A stretch of 64,000 nucleotides of DNA from JAZKID01 sp963714065 (GCA_963714065.1 OY970226.1:1736001-1800000); one strand, 5' to 3'. Counted from the first letter of the stretch, positions 8,895 to 17,910 are shown. Numbers and translations: made by a program. The notes: generated by a model from the sequence alone, not told the origin.

Positions 8895-9464
8895 CTAATC
8901 CTTGGCTCTTTCAACATAGGAGCCGTCTTCGGTCATCACTACCACGCGCGTGCCGGCCGTGACATGCGGCGGCACGTTGGTGCGCACGCCGTTCGAAAGC
9001 ATGGCGGGCTTGTAGGAAGAAGACGCGGTCTGCCCTTTGGTGACAGGCTCGGTCTCGACAATCTCCAGGATGACGCGCGCGGGCAGTTCGATCGCAACGG
9101 GGTTGCTCTCGTGCAGGCTGATGCGCACCGTCATGCCTTCCTGCAGATAAGCGGCCTGCTCGCCGACAATGTCCTTCGGCAGGGTCACTTGGTCGAAGGT
9201 TTCGTTGTTCATGAAGGCATAGCCGTCGCCGTCCTTGTAGAGGTACTGGAAATCGCGCTCGTCGATATAGGCGCGCTCCACCTGTTCGGTGGTGCGGTAG
9301 CGCTCCTGCACCTTCACCCCGTCCGAAATGCGGCGCATGTCGAGTTGCGTCACCGGCGTGCCCTTGCCGGGGTGGATATTCTGGGCCGATAAAACCACGC
9401 AAAGCTTGCCGTTCAGATCAACGACATTGCCTTTACGCAAAGAACTGGCGATAACCTTGCTCAC
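8895..9464 (-). CDS. efp: Translation elongation factor P
   Basis: EF-P relieves ribosome stalling at polyproline stretches. 189 residues, full length, with the three expected beta-barrel domains. The tip loop reads HPGKGTP with Lys34, the residue beta-lysylated by EpmA/EpmB; both modifying enzymes are encoded next door, which fits. The start is a GTG at 9464, with GAGAGG about six bases upstream. That ribosome site lies within the first codons of the divergent epmA, whose ATG begins at 9466, so the two genes are head to head with one base between start codons. Confidence 0.95.
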   Translation of the reverse strand: MSKVIASSLRKGNVVDLNGKLCVVLSAQNIHPGKGTPVTQLDMRRISDGVKVQERYRTTEQVERAYIDERDFQYLYKDGDGYAFMNNETFDQVTLPKDIVGEQAAYLQEGMTVRISLHESNPVAIELPARVILEIVETEPVTKGQTASSSYKPAMLSNGVRTNVPPHVTAGTRVVVMTEDGSYVERAKD

Positions 9465-9465
9465 A

Positions 9466-10539
9466 ATGCACCTCTCAAGAAAAGATTTGCTCCCTGATAG
9501 CCCGACTTGCCCGCCGCGCCAAGAGGCTTGGCCGAATAAAGATTATCATGCGCGCAAACGCCCGTATTTGCTGGCGCGCAATGCGGCGCTTTCGGCGGCG
9601 CGGCGTTTTTTCGAAAGCAAGGGATTTACGGAAGTCGACACCTTCATCCTGCAGCGCTCAGGCGGCAACGAGACGCATCTGCATGCTTTCGCAACGAAAG
9701 CGCTTGCCGTCGATGGCGCGGCGGACGAGGATCTCTATCTCCACACCTCGCCGGAATTCGCCTGCAAAAAATTATTGAGTATGGGCGAGGAAAAAATTTT
9801 CACGCTGGCGCGCAGTTTCCGCAACCGCGAGGCGGGTCCGCTGCATGCGCGCGAATTCACTATGCTGGAATGGTACAGGACCGGCGCCTCGCTTGCCGAT
9901 CTGATGGAAGACTGCCGTGGCTTCGTGCAGGCCATGGCGCGCGCGGTCAAGGCAAACCATCTGTGTCATGGCGAGCGCAGCGCCGATATTGTCGCTTCGC
10001 CCGAAATTCTCACCTTGAGCGAGGCTCTTGAAAATCACGCGGGCATCGATCTCAATTCCGTCATCGACGCTGATGGGAACTGGCGGCGCGACAAGCTTGC
10101 CGCATGCGCGGGCGTGCGCGTTGCGCAAGACGATACGGCGGGCGATATTTTCAGCCGCATCCTTGTCGAGAAAATCGAACCGCGCCTCGGCGACGGGCGG
10201 CTGACATATCTTACGCGCTATCCGATGGCCGAGGCGGCGCTGGCGCGGTCTTGCGCGGATGATGCGCGTTTTGCCGAGCGCTTCGAGCTTTATGCCTGCG
10301 GCGTCGAGCTCGCCAACGCCTTCGATGAGCTGACAGATCCGCAGCAGCAGCGCGCGCGCTTTACCGAGGCGATGAATGAGAAGCAGCGCATTTATCACGA
10401 GCGCTATCCCCTCGACGAGGATTTCCTTGCCGCACTCGCGCATATGCCGCAGGCCTGCGGCATCGCGCTCGGCTTCGAGCGGCTTTTGATGCTGCTGCTT
10501 GGCGCGAAAGATATCAGGGATGTGATGTGGGCGGCGTGA
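9466..10539 (+). CDS. epmA: EF-P beta-lysine ligase
   Basis: Class II lysyl-tRNA-synthetase paralogue that attaches (R)-beta-lysine to EF-P. Class II motifs are clear: motif 2 as FRNREAGPLHAREFTMLEWY and motif 3 as GIALGFERLLMLLLGA. The tRNA anticodon-binding domain of LysS is absent, as expected for EpmA. ATG 9466 gives 357 residues but has no ribosome-binding site; a TTG at 9487 or leaderless translation is possible. Divergent from efp and followed, after a palindromic repeat, by epmB. Confidence 0.92.
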   Translation: MHLSRKDLLPDSPTCPPRQEAWPNKDYHARKRPYLLARNAALSAARRFFESKGFTEVDTFILQRSGGNETHLHAFATKALAVDGAADEDLYLHTSPEFACKKLLSMGEEKIFTLARSFRNREAGPLHAREFTMLEWYRTGASLADLMEDCRGFVQAMARAVKANHLCHGERSADIVASPEILTLSEALENHAGIDLNSVIDADGNWRRDKLAACAGVRVAQDDTAGDIFSRILVEKIEPRLGDGRLTYLTRYPMAEAALARSCADDARFAERFELYACGVELANAFDELTDPQQQRARFTEAMNEKQRIYHERYPLDEDFLAALAHMPQACGIALGFERLLMLLLGAKDIRDVMWAA

Positions 10540-10549
10540 ATAACCAGAG

Positions 10550-10628
10550 TGTCATCGCCGGGCTTGACCCGGCGATCCATCTTTTATCAAAAAATGATAG
10601 ATGCGCGGGTCAAGCCCGCGCATGACGA
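10550..10628. repeat. Paired palindromic repeat
   Basis: TGTCATCGCCGGG...GGCGATCCAT (10550-10580), a 29-base AT-rich spacer, then GATGCGCGGG...GCATGACGA (10610-10628). It fills most of the gap between epmA and epmB; outer ends match the CGTCAT/ATGACG family. Confidence 0.8.
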
Positions 10629-10641
10629 TTGAGGAAGAAAC

Positions 10642-11670
10642 GTGACTAAAACCCTGCGCACGGTCGAAGACCTCGTAAGTGCAAAATTAATTGCACCGCA
10701 AGACATGCCCGCCCTGCGCGAGGTGGCGGAGCGCTATGCGCTTGCGATCACGCCCGAACTTGCCTCGCTGATCGAGCGGCCGGACGATGCCATCGCTCGT
10801 CAGTTTCTTCCCGATGCGCGCGAGCTCGAAACTACGACGGAAGAACTGAGCGATCCCATCGGCGATGAGGCGCACAGCCCGCTTGAGGGCATTGTCCATC
10901 GCCATGCCGACCGCGTTCTTTTAAAACTGCTGCATCTGTGCCCCGCCTATTGCCGTTTCTGCTTTCGCCGCGCGAAGGTCGGCAAGCAGGAGAAAATTCT
11001 CGGCGAGAAAGCATTGCAGGCCGCGCTCAATTACATCGGCAGCGATAAAAAAATCTGGGAAGTGATTTTCACCGGCGGCGATCCTTTCTTGCTGTCGCCG
11101 CGCCGCATCGAGAACGTCGTGCAGCGGCTTGAGCCGATCGAGCATGTCAAGATCCTGCGCTGGCACACGCGCACGCCCGTGCTCGCACCGAAAAAAATTA
11201 CCCGGACGCTGATCGAAGCGCTGAATAGCAGCTCCAAAACGACCTATGTCGTCCTCCATGCCAATCATCCAAAGGAATTCACGCACGCCGCGCGTACGGC
11301 CATCGCAGCTCTCGCCGATGCCGGCATTCCGCTGCTCAGCCAGTCGGTGCTGCTCAAAGGCGTGAACGACGATGCGCGGATACTGGAGCAGCTCATGCGC
11401 AGCTTCGTCGAATTGCGCATCAAGCCCTATTACCTGCACCATCCCGATCTCGCACCCGGCACCGGCCATTTTCGCCTGCCTGTGCGCCGCGGCAGGGCGC
11501 TGATGGAGGTGTTGCGCCGCAACGCTTCGGGCCTATGCCAGCCCTCATACATGCTTGATCTGCCTGGTGGCTTCGGCAAGGTGCCGCTGAGCGCAGATTA
11601 TCTAGTTGAAAAAAATGAAGGATATGTCGTGCGCGACCTCTGGGGCGGCACGCATGAATATGGGGAGTAA
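10642..11670 (+). CDS. epmB: EF-P-(lysine) 2,3-aminomutase
   Basis: Radical-SAM, PLP-dependent enzyme making the (R)-beta-lysine used on EF-P. 342 residues, the same length as E. coli EpmB. The iron-sulfur motif CPAYCRFC (Cx3Cx2C) lies near residue 95; VIFTGGDPFLLSP is the SAM-binding GGDP region; DLPGGFGKVPL near the end holds the PLP lysine. GTG 10642 has GAGGAAG upstream. Together with efp and epmA this gives the whole lysylation route apart from hydroxylase EpmC, which is not in the window. Confidence 0.93.
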   Translation: MTKTLRTVEDLVSAKLIAPQDMPALREVAERYALAITPELASLIERPDDAIARQFLPDARELETTTEELSDPIGDEAHSPLEGIVHRHADRVLLKLLHLCPAYCRFCFRRAKVGKQEKILGEKALQAALNYIGSDKKIWEVIFTGGDPFLLSPRRIENVVQRLEPIEHVKILRWHTRTPVLAPKKITRTLIEALNSSSKTTYVVLHANHPKEFTHAARTAIAALADAGIPLLSQSVLLKGVNDDARILEQLMRSFVELRIKPYYLHHPDLAPGTGHFRLPVRRGRALMEVLRRNASGLCQPSYMLDLPGGFGKVPLSADYLVEKNEGYVVRDLWGGTHEYGE

Positions 11671-11678
11671 GTTTCGAT

Positions 11679-11784
11679 GTCATCCCCGGCGAGCGAACGT
11701 TAGTGAGCGAGGGAAGGGGATCTAAAAAATAGTTTCTGGATTCCCTTCCCCTCTCCGCATTCTGCGGCTCGGCCGGGAATGACA
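11679..11784. repeat. Palindromic repeat pair, GGGAAGGGGATC subtype
   Basis: TGTCATCCCCGGCGAG...GAGGGAAGGGGATC, spacer, then GGATTCCCTTCCCCT...CTCGGCCGGGAATGACA. The same subtype recurs at 15462-15575, and one arm at 50080-50131. Confidence 0.8.
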
Positions 11785-11906
11785 ACAAGCCTGCTCCTGT
11801 AACTCCTCACGCCAATGTGAAAAATACGACCTAATTTTTTAGCCTTTCTTGAGCTTTCCTCCTTTACGCTTGTGAATAAAGGAGATGCACGCGCAAGGAG
11901 AGCAGA

Positions 11907-12176
11907 ATGGGCTTCCACGATTTTCGCCGCCAGCTTGAAGGCTATAGCCTGACCACGGCGCATATTCTTTACCGGCTGCCCGATTTTCCGGCGCTTCTGC
12001 AAACCTATATCTGGCAGGATTACGATAAGGCGCCCGATTTTCCGCTCCTCAACCATTTCCTGAAATTCTGGCAGCGCGAGCTGGAAGGCCCGCTGCATTC
12101 TGTGCGTGTGGCGCATAAGCGCCTGGTCGGGCCTGCCGAACTTGTTCCGGTCAAGGGGTTTTGGACGCTTCATTAG
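11907..12176 (+). CDS. usg: Usg family protein
   Basis: An 89-residue protein matching the small alphaproteobacterial Usg family, recognised by YSLTTAHILYRLPD, LLQTYIWQDYD, APDFPLL, FWQRELEGPLHSVRVAH and the terminal FTLH-like FWTLH. Function is unknown; the name comes from a historical link to other loci. No signal peptide or membrane helix. AAGGAG lies nine bases upstream of the ATG. Its last 26 bases overlap the 3' end of the convergent PAS sensor gene. Confidence 0.85.
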   Translation: MGFHDFRRQLEGYSLTTAHILYRLPDFPALLQTYIWQDYDKAPDFPLLNHFLKFWQRELEGPLHSVRVAHKRLVGPAELVPVKGFWTLH

Positions 12177-13968
12177 CCGTGATGTCGCGCACCGCGCCCG
12201 CAACGCCCTGCACCTTGTTGTCGTCCGAAAGAATGGGCCAGTAGCTCGCCGAGAACACGCGTGTGATACGCTCGCCCTCGTCCGGCGTGCGCGTATATTC
12301 GAAATGTTCGATGGGTTTTCCTGTTTTCAGAACCTTGCGCAATTGCGTCTCGAGCCTTTTGCCGTCGTCGCCCAGAATGTCGCGCAGCGTTCTGCCCAGA
12401 TGTTCCGCAATACTTCTTTTATTCATGCCTGCCGCTTGCGCGTTCACGGCCAGAAAACGCAAATGTTGGTCCATCAGGAAAAGTGCTATGGGTGCTGCCG
12501 CATAAGTCGCCTCGATCTGCGCCAGCGCGGTCTGCAATTTCTGCTCCAGATCCATGCGCTCGCTAATGTCGGTTGCCGAAGGGAGCAGGTAGGAAATGCT
12601 GCCGTCACGCGCGCGCAGCGGCTCCAGCTTGAAATCGATCATGTGCAGCGCTCCACCTGCCATGCGCATTTCGGTCTGAAAGCGCACGGTCTGTCCCGCG
12701 CGCGCCGTCTCCACCGCTTCCCTGATGCGCTCCTGCACGGTGGGCGACCAGTTCCACCAGTAAGTCTCCCAAAGCAGCCTGCCGATCACATCGTCGCGCG
12801 TCAGGCCTGCCGCCTGCAACGGCGCGAGATTGGCCTCGACAATGCGGCCGCTAGCATCGAGCAGGTTGACGAAGACGAAAAGATTGTCGAGCAGTACGCG
12901 CAAACGCTCCTCGCGCTCAAAAATCTGCAGCGTTTTTTCGCGTAATGCGATGGAGGCTGCGGAAAGTGCCTCCGCCACGCGGTCGAATTCCTTCACGCCG
13001 GTCTTGACGGGGTTCAGGATCTCGGGCGGCTGAAAACGTTGCGTTGCGTCAAGGAGGTCCTGCGTGCCGTTACGCAGGCGCGCATTCAAACGCGTCACGG
13101 CGATCATGGCGAAAGTGAAAATAAGTCCGGCGATAAGGGCGAGGGTAAAAAGAGATTGCGTCAGCGGTTCTTCCAGTCCCGTTTTGGAAACGGCGACAGC
13201 CGCCTGCCAGCCGGTCAGCGGGGCTACCGCTACGGCAAGCAGGATCTCGCGGTTATCCTGCGCGCGCGCGAGAAAGGTACCGCTATCGCCGGAAACCTTG
13301 CTTAAGGTCTCGGTAAAAACATCGGCGCCGATATCGCCGCCATTCGTGATGGTATGCGAGGAACGGTCGAAAATCCCCCATGCCCAGTCGCGCGGCAAAG
13401 CGGGCGGCGAGAGCAGCGTCCTTGCCGTCTCTGTATCGACATTCATATCGAGAAAATAGCTCCGCCCGTTTTCGCTCACCGGCAGGCTGACGGTGAGAAC
13501 GGGTGCGCCCGTTTCCGTCTGCGTGAAATTGAACAGAGCGGCGCCGGTCTCGATGGCGCGGGCAGGCGTGTCGGCCTGGATCTTCGGCAGCACCCGTCCC
13601 CAGGGGATGGCGGAATTGGCAAGTTGCTGCCCCGTCATGTCGCGCAAAATGATCTGCCCGCCATGCGCCTGCGCAATATTCTCGGTCTGCCTCTGGAACA
13701 GTTCGAAATCGCGCGACGCCAGCGCGGGCGAGGTGGAGAGCGCGCGCAACACGGCAATCCGCCCGTTCATCTCCCGGTCGATATTCGCGGCCATGGTCGA
13801 AGCACGGTTTGACGCCATTTCTTCCAGCCTGCCGCGCTCGAGCATGACGAATGTGAGGCCGAGCGCGAGCGCCGTCAGCAGCATGGGCAGAACGACGCTG
13901 GCCGCAAAAGCGGCGAGAGAACGCGCAAGCGGGCGGGAAATTTTCTCTCTTTCGGGCCAGAGCATCAT
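12151..13968 (-). CDS. Membrane PAS sensor without output domain
   Basis: 605 residues. Membrane helix at about 19-43, a periplasmic sensing region of about 235 residues, a second helix at about 281-303, a HAMP-like linker, and two PAS domains (about 350-470 and 480-600; the first ends in the PAC-type SATDISERMDLEQKL, the second in GAVRDITANE). The protein ends right after the second PAS: no histidine kinase, GGDEF, EAL or methyl-accepting domain follows. It probably signals through a partner protein, or the kinase part has been lost. The C-terminal codons overlap usg on the other strand. Confidence 0.8.
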   Translation of the reverse strand: MMLWPEREKISRPLARSLAAFAASVVLPMLLTALALGLTFVMLERGRLEEMASNRASTMAANIDREMNGRIAVLRALSTSPALASRDFELFQRQTENIAQAHGGQIILRDMTGQQLANSAIPWGRVLPKIQADTPARAIETGAALFNFTQTETGAPVLTVSLPVSENGRSYFLDMNVDTETARTLLSPPALPRDWAWGIFDRSSHTITNGGDIGADVFTETLSKVSGDSGTFLARAQDNREILLAVAVAPLTGWQAAVAVSKTGLEEPLTQSLFTLALIAGLIFTFAMIAVTRLNARLRNGTQDLLDATQRFQPPEILNPVKTGVKEFDRVAEALSAASIALREKTLQIFEREERLRVLLDNLFVFVNLLDASGRIVEANLAPLQAAGLTRDDVIGRLLWETYWWNWSPTVQERIREAVETARAGQTVRFQTEMRMAGGALHMIDFKLEPLRARDGSISYLLPSATDISERMDLEQKLQTALAQIEATYAAAPIALFLMDQHLRFLAVNAQAAGMNKRSIAEHLGRTLRDILGDDGKRLETQLRKVLKTGKPIEHFEYTRTPDEGERITRVFSASYWPILSDDNKVQGVAGAVRDITANEASKTP

Positions 13969-14059
13969 TAAATCAAACGGGATTGACCGGATATTGCAAG
14001 GACTATAACGTTATTCTCATTCGATAAATTCGCATTTGATATATTAAAGTGGAAGATAA

Positions 14060-14902
14060 ATGGTCAGCGGCATCAATTACAGGCAAATCGACACGAATTG
14101 CGACGGTCGCATCAGCGCCGAGGAGTTCGCGCAAAATCTCGTGCCGGCGCTTATGAACGCCTTGCGTGAATGCGATTTGAACAAGGATGGCACAATCGCC
14201 GATGGTACCGAATGGAAATACAAACGGGGATGGCCGCCTTATTATAAAGCCAGAACCGGTCCCGACGAAAAAGCCTATATGAAAACCATGGGGCTGCCCG
14301 AATGCTTGGCCGGACCAATACTCTTATCTTCTCAAACCGATCCCGGTAAAGCTAAAAATTATATAAACGATATTTGGACAGGTATGGGCGGCACAATCGA
14401 TACTACAGCCACAAGCTCAGGCGGCGAACCTATATCGCTGTACGTTCGTAGCGGCAGCGTTCCCATGTCCGCCTTCTATGCCAGATTCAAAAATATTGTT
14501 GGGTTCAGGGCGGAAGATGCCGAATACGCCAAAAAACACGGAATGTTCCTTGAAGCGTCGCATGGTTCGGATCTGATCAGCCAGGGCGAACTCATTACCT
14601 TGCTGTTTGCCTATCAGCGAGAAGAAAATTACGATCATTTTGACGATAGGGATTATGATTACGGCGCTTCCGATATCATGAGCGCGAGAGTGCAGGAAGC
14701 GTTTTACAAGGATACCGGCCTTTGTCTTGCCGGTCCACAAAAACCTGGCGAAAAATTCCGCGCCAAAGAAGGCATGAAATTCGGCGACGTGTGGGACATG
14801 ACATTTTACAAAGATGACGGCAAAACGCAAAAAACCACGTGGGAATTTAAAGAGCTTTTCAAAAACCTGAATAAAAAATGTTCGGCCAGCCCTCGGGATT
14901 GA
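14060..14902 (+). CDS. EF-hand protein, tandem copy 1
   Basis: 280 residues, family not recognised. The N-terminus has a textbook EF-hand loop, DTNCDGRISAEE (about residues 11-22), and a second close to it, DLNKDGTIADGTE. A degenerate loop, ASHGSDLISQGE, lies near residue 170, and the rest has no named domain. No signal peptide. A weak AAGTGGAAG precedes the ATG. The C-terminal half is repeated just downstream in a decayed copy, and about 32 bases of upstream sequence (from 13981) recur at 14896. AT-richer than flanking genes. Calcium binding likely; role unknown. Confidence 0.7.
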   Translation: MVSGINYRQIDTNCDGRISAEEFAQNLVPALMNALRECDLNKDGTIADGTEWKYKRGWPPYYKARTGPDEKAYMKTMGLPECLAGPILLSSQTDPGKAKNYINDIWTGMGGTIDTTATSSGGEPISLYVRSGSVPMSAFYARFKNIVGFRAEDAEYAKKHGMFLEASHGSDLISQGELITLLFAYQREENYDHFDDRDYDYGASDIMSARVQEAFYKDTGLCLAGPQKPGEKFRAKEGMKFGDVWDMTFYKDDGKTQKTTWEFKELFKNLNKKCSASPRD

Positions 14903-14936
14903 CTGGGTGCTGCAAGAACTATAACGCTCGCTTCAT

Positions 14937-15401
14937 GAATTTGGTTCTCGTCTGGGCAGCGTCTCCTTTATTCCATTCTTCGGCGCATTTCGTAATTTCG
15001 TCAGTTTCACGGAACAGGATCACATACGCAACATCAAGCGATCCATGTTCCTGAAAGCCTCGCATGATTACGAGTTGATCAGCAAGGGCGAGCTGTTTAA
15101 CCTTCTTCTGATCTATCAGGATGTATTCGATAATCAAAATTACAACAAAGATTATTACGCATGGCAGGATGAGATGAGCGCAAAAGCCCAGGAAGCTTTC
15201 TACAAAGACACGGGCATTTGCTTTGCCGGTCCGCTAAAACCGGGCGAAAAGTTTCGCGCCAAAAAGAACATGAAATTCGGAGAAGTCTGGAACATGACAT
15301 TTATCGTCGACGGGCAAGAGAAAACCACTTGGACCTTCGATGAACTGATCAAGGACCCGAACGTAAAATGCCCGGGCATGCCCGCCACCGCGCTTAAATA
15401 G
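14937..15401 (+). pseudogene. Decayed tandem copy 2 of the EF-hand gene
   Basis: Translated in the frame ending at 15399-15401, this copies the C-terminal half of the 14060 gene. GSV...FRNFVSFTEQD aligns with GSV...FKNIVGFRAED, MFLKASHDYELISKGEL with MFLEASHGSDLISQGEL, and FYKDTGICFAGPLKPGEKF with FYKDTGLCLAGPQKPGEKF. Homology begins at about 14937 with no start codon; an in-frame TAA lies at 14922-14924. Immediately before it is a copy of the upstream region of the first gene, so promoter region and mid-gene have been fused by deletion. A 118-residue product from ATG 15045 is possible but probably not functional. Confidence 0.7.
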
Positions 15402-15461
15402 ATTGAGGCTGCGGATTTCTGACTCGGTTTGAAATCTCCACCCTCGTGTTGTCGCCCTGTT

Positions 15462-15575
15462 TGTCATCCCCGGCGAGCTTTGCGAAGCAAAGCGAGGGAA
15501 GGGGATCCAGCCTGCGATTTTTTTTGGATTCCCTTCCCCTCGATCGCCTTGCGGCGATCTCGGCCGGGAATGACA
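15462..15575. repeat. Palindromic repeat pair, GGGAAGGGGATC subtype
   Basis: TGTCATCCCCGGCGAG, an inner hairpin GCTTTGCGAAGCAAAGC, GAGGGAAGGGGATCC, spacer, GGATTCCCTTCCCC, a second inner hairpin, then CTCGGCCGGGAATGACA. Same organisation as 11679-11784. The rest of the 15402-15712 gap is AT-rich with no gene seen. Confidence 0.8.
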
Positions 15576-15712
15576 CCTCAACCAAATTTCCATGCATTTC
15601 CCTATATTTATCTGTCATTAGAAATATTGATAATTTTCATTTACAGGATTGATAAATAGAAAAAATGCTCTAATGTAGGCGCTGTTTAAAGAATAGGAAA
15701 AAGAAAATAGTA

Positions 15713-16258
15713 TTGGAAGTTTCATTTCATGCAGCCGGTCAAAATTACAAAGAATTATCCGCGTCGCCTGTCGAGTTTGTTTTGCAAAATCAGCCGCAGG
15801 AAAACAGGGATATTGGCGAGATCCAATACGACAATCGGCAAGTTCCCTACAGGCAGGATATCAGGAAACGGACGGTCGAAGAATTAAGCAAGCTGACTCC
15901 CGGCCAGCTTGATAATCTGATACGCCATTATTTCATTCACAGGACCTATGGCGAAACTTATGTCTTCTCCAGCCAAAAAACAGTTTTGAAAAAATATGCC
16001 AACGAAAATTTCACGATTAAACGTAGCGATGCGAATGAGCTTGCGGCTGCCTTGGTAAAAGGGCCCGGCAGCGAGCGCTTTTTGGATGCGGAGCTTATTC
16101 CTGTTACGACAAAAGAAACAGAAGAACATGGAGATAAAACCGCCATGAAGACGACTACAAAATATCCTGAGAAAGATTATCAAACCTATTTCAATGGCGT
16201 GAAGCAAAGACTGGGTCTTAAGTCTGTGGTTGATGATAAAGAAAAAACAATAAAATAG
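15713..16258 (+). CDS. Hypothetical protein (ORFan)
   Basis: 181 residues, hydrophilic, no signal peptide, no recognised domain. Mixed alpha/beta composition with a lysine-rich tail. The frame opens with TTG 15713 behind AGGAAAAAGAAAA; no in-frame ATG lies near, so the start is uncertain. AT-richer than its neighbours. Its TAG stop directly abuts the stop of uxaA on the other strand (16258/16259), a packing also seen for several other ORFans here. Confidence 0.55.
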   Translation: MEVSFHAAGQNYKELSASPVEFVLQNQPQENRDIGEIQYDNRQVPYRQDIRKRTVEELSKLTPGQLDNLIRHYFIHRTYGETYVFSSQKTVLKKYANENFTIKRSDANELAAALVKGPGSERFLDAELIPVTTKETEEHGDKTAMKTTTKYPEKDYQTYFNGVKQRLGLKSVVDDKEKTIK

Positions 16259-17812
16259 TCACACCACCGCGCCGATCTGCCAGGGCACGAATTCCTGATC
16301 GCCATAGCCGAGCTGTTCGGATTTCGTGCGCTCGCCGGAAGCCGTGCGCAGCATGTGTTCGAAAATCTCCGCGCCCTTTTCTTTAACCGGCACGCCATCG
16401 AGAATATCGCCGCAGTCGATATCCATGTCGTCCGTCATGCGCCGGTAAAGCGCGGAATTGCTGGCAAGCTTGATCGAGGGCACGGGCTTGGCCCCGAAAG
16501 CCGAGCCGCGCCCGGTGGTAAACGCAATCAGGTTGGCGCCGCCCGCCACCTGTCCGGTCGCCGAAACCGGGTCGTAGCCCGGCGTATCCATGAAGACGAG
16601 GCCGGGCGTTTTCACGGGCTCCGCATAGTCGTAAACCGCGCGTAGCGGTGTGCTGCCGCCTTTCGCCACCGCACCCAGCGATTTTTCCAGAATTGTCGTC
16701 AGCCCGCCCGCCTTGTTGCCGGGAGAAGGATTATTATTCAGGGAAGCATTGTGACGCGCTGTGTACTCTTCCCACCATTTCAGCTTTGCCAGCAATTTTT
16801 CCGCAACTTCATTCGAGGCGGCGCGTGCCAGCAGCAAATGTTCCGCACCATAAATCTCCGGTGTTTCAGACAGAATGGCGGTGCCGTTTTGCTCGGCCAG
16901 CAGGTCGGAAGCCGCGCCTAGGCCTGGGTTCGCCGTCAGCCCCGAATAGCCGTCCGAGCCGCCGCATTGCAGGCCGACAATCAGTTCGGCAGCAGGCCGC
17001 GTTTCGCGCCTAGCACTCGCAGCAAGGGGCAGCATTTCTTTCAGCGTGCCCAGAATGGTCTCGACCGTGCGTTTCGTGCCGCCGCTCTGCTGGATGGTGA
17101 GGCTGCGAAACGTGTCGCTCTCGCTCAAGTTATAATCCTCTTTCAGCCGGCCAAGCTCCATCACCTCGCAGCCAAGCCCGACGAGGATCACGCCTGCAAA
17201 ATTCGGATGCGCGGCATAACCCCACAATGTGCGCTTGAGCATGTCATAGCCTTCGCCCTGTGAGGCCATACCGCAGCCGGTGCCATGCGTGATCGCAACC
17301 ACGCCGTCGATATTTTGTTCATTGGATAGCAGGCCGGAATTTTTCGCAGCCTCCGCCGCAAAGCGCGCAACGGAAGCCGCGCAGTTCACCGAGGTGACGA
17401 TGCCGAGATAGTTGCGCGTGCCGGTCTTGCCGCTGGACCGGCGATAGCCTTCGAATGTTTTGACGTCTTTGGGCTTTTGCAGGGGAGGGCACCCTGCGTT
17501 TGCATGCGCTCCGTCCTGCCCGTGCGGCGCAAAGCCGACATTATGCACATGGACGAGGTCGCCGGGCTCGATAGCCTCAAGGGCAAAGCCGATGGCCTGC
17601 CCGCATTTGATAATGGGCTGCCCCTTCGCAATTGCAGCAAGCGCCAGCTTATGCCCGGGCGGAACACGTGTTTTCGCCCGAATACCGAAGGCCGTGTCGC
17701 TTTCGCTCAAGGCGTCGATGGCCACCGCCACATTGTCGGCAGGCTCCAGCCTGAGTGCGCGCGGGCCTCGACTAGGGCTTTTGGCAGGCTTATTATCCAA
17801 TCTCGTTTCCAT
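16259..17812 (-). CDS. uxaA: Altronate dehydratase
   Basis: Dehydrates D-altronate to 2-keto-3-deoxygluconate in galacturonate catabolism. 517 residues: an N-terminal SAF-like domain (about 25-95) fused to the large UxaA domain, as in the one-chain enterobacterial enzyme. Conserved segments include RNYLGIVTSVNCAASV, THGTGCGM, GLGCEVMEL, GLQCGGSDGYSGLTANP and MDTPGYDPVSATGQVAGGAN. ATG 17812 is chosen because the longer frame reads into a palindromic repeat. Divergent from the uxaC-ABC-uxuB operon, with the shared promoter region between. Tagaturonate reductase and a galacturonate-specific gene are not seen. Confidence 0.93.
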   Translation of the reverse strand: METRLDNKPAKSPSRGPRALRLEPADNVAVAIDALSESDTAFGIRAKTRVPPGHKLALAAIAKGQPIIKCGQAIGFALEAIEPGDLVHVHNVGFAPHGQDGAHANAGCPPLQKPKDVKTFEGYRRSSGKTGTRNYLGIVTSVNCAASVARFAAEAAKNSGLLSNEQNIDGVVAITHGTGCGMASQGEGYDMLKRTLWGYAAHPNFAGVILVGLGCEVMELGRLKEDYNLSESDTFRSLTIQQSGGTKRTVETILGTLKEMLPLAASARRETRPAAELIVGLQCGGSDGYSGLTANPGLGAASDLLAEQNGTAILSETPEIYGAEHLLLARAASNEVAEKLLAKLKWWEEYTARHNASLNNNPSPGNKAGGLTTILEKSLGAVAKGGSTPLRAVYDYAEPVKTPGLVFMDTPGYDPVSATGQVAGGANLIAFTTGRGSAFGAKPVPSIKLASNSALYRRMTDDMDIDCGDILDGVPVKEKGAEIFEHMLRTASGERTKSEQLGYGDQEFVPWQIGAVV

Positions 17813-17829
17813 GGCCGCTATACCTAATT

Positions 17830-17910
17830 CGTCATGGCCGGATTTAGTCCGGCCATCCACGACTGGAGGTTTAAACTCGTGGATGCCCGCAACAAGTGCG
17901 GGCATGACGG
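17830..17910. repeat. Paired palindromic repeat
   Basis: CGTCATGGCCGG...CCGGCCATCCACG, spacer ACTGGAGGTTTAAACT, then CGTGGATGCCC...GGGCATGACGG. Nearly the same pair as 8770-8850. It lies 17 bases upstream of uxaA. Confidence 0.85.

Noticed and set aside
15045..15401. Independent 118-residue gene
   Set aside because: Homology to the 14060 gene extends upstream of its ATG without a start, so it is treated as a truncated copy.
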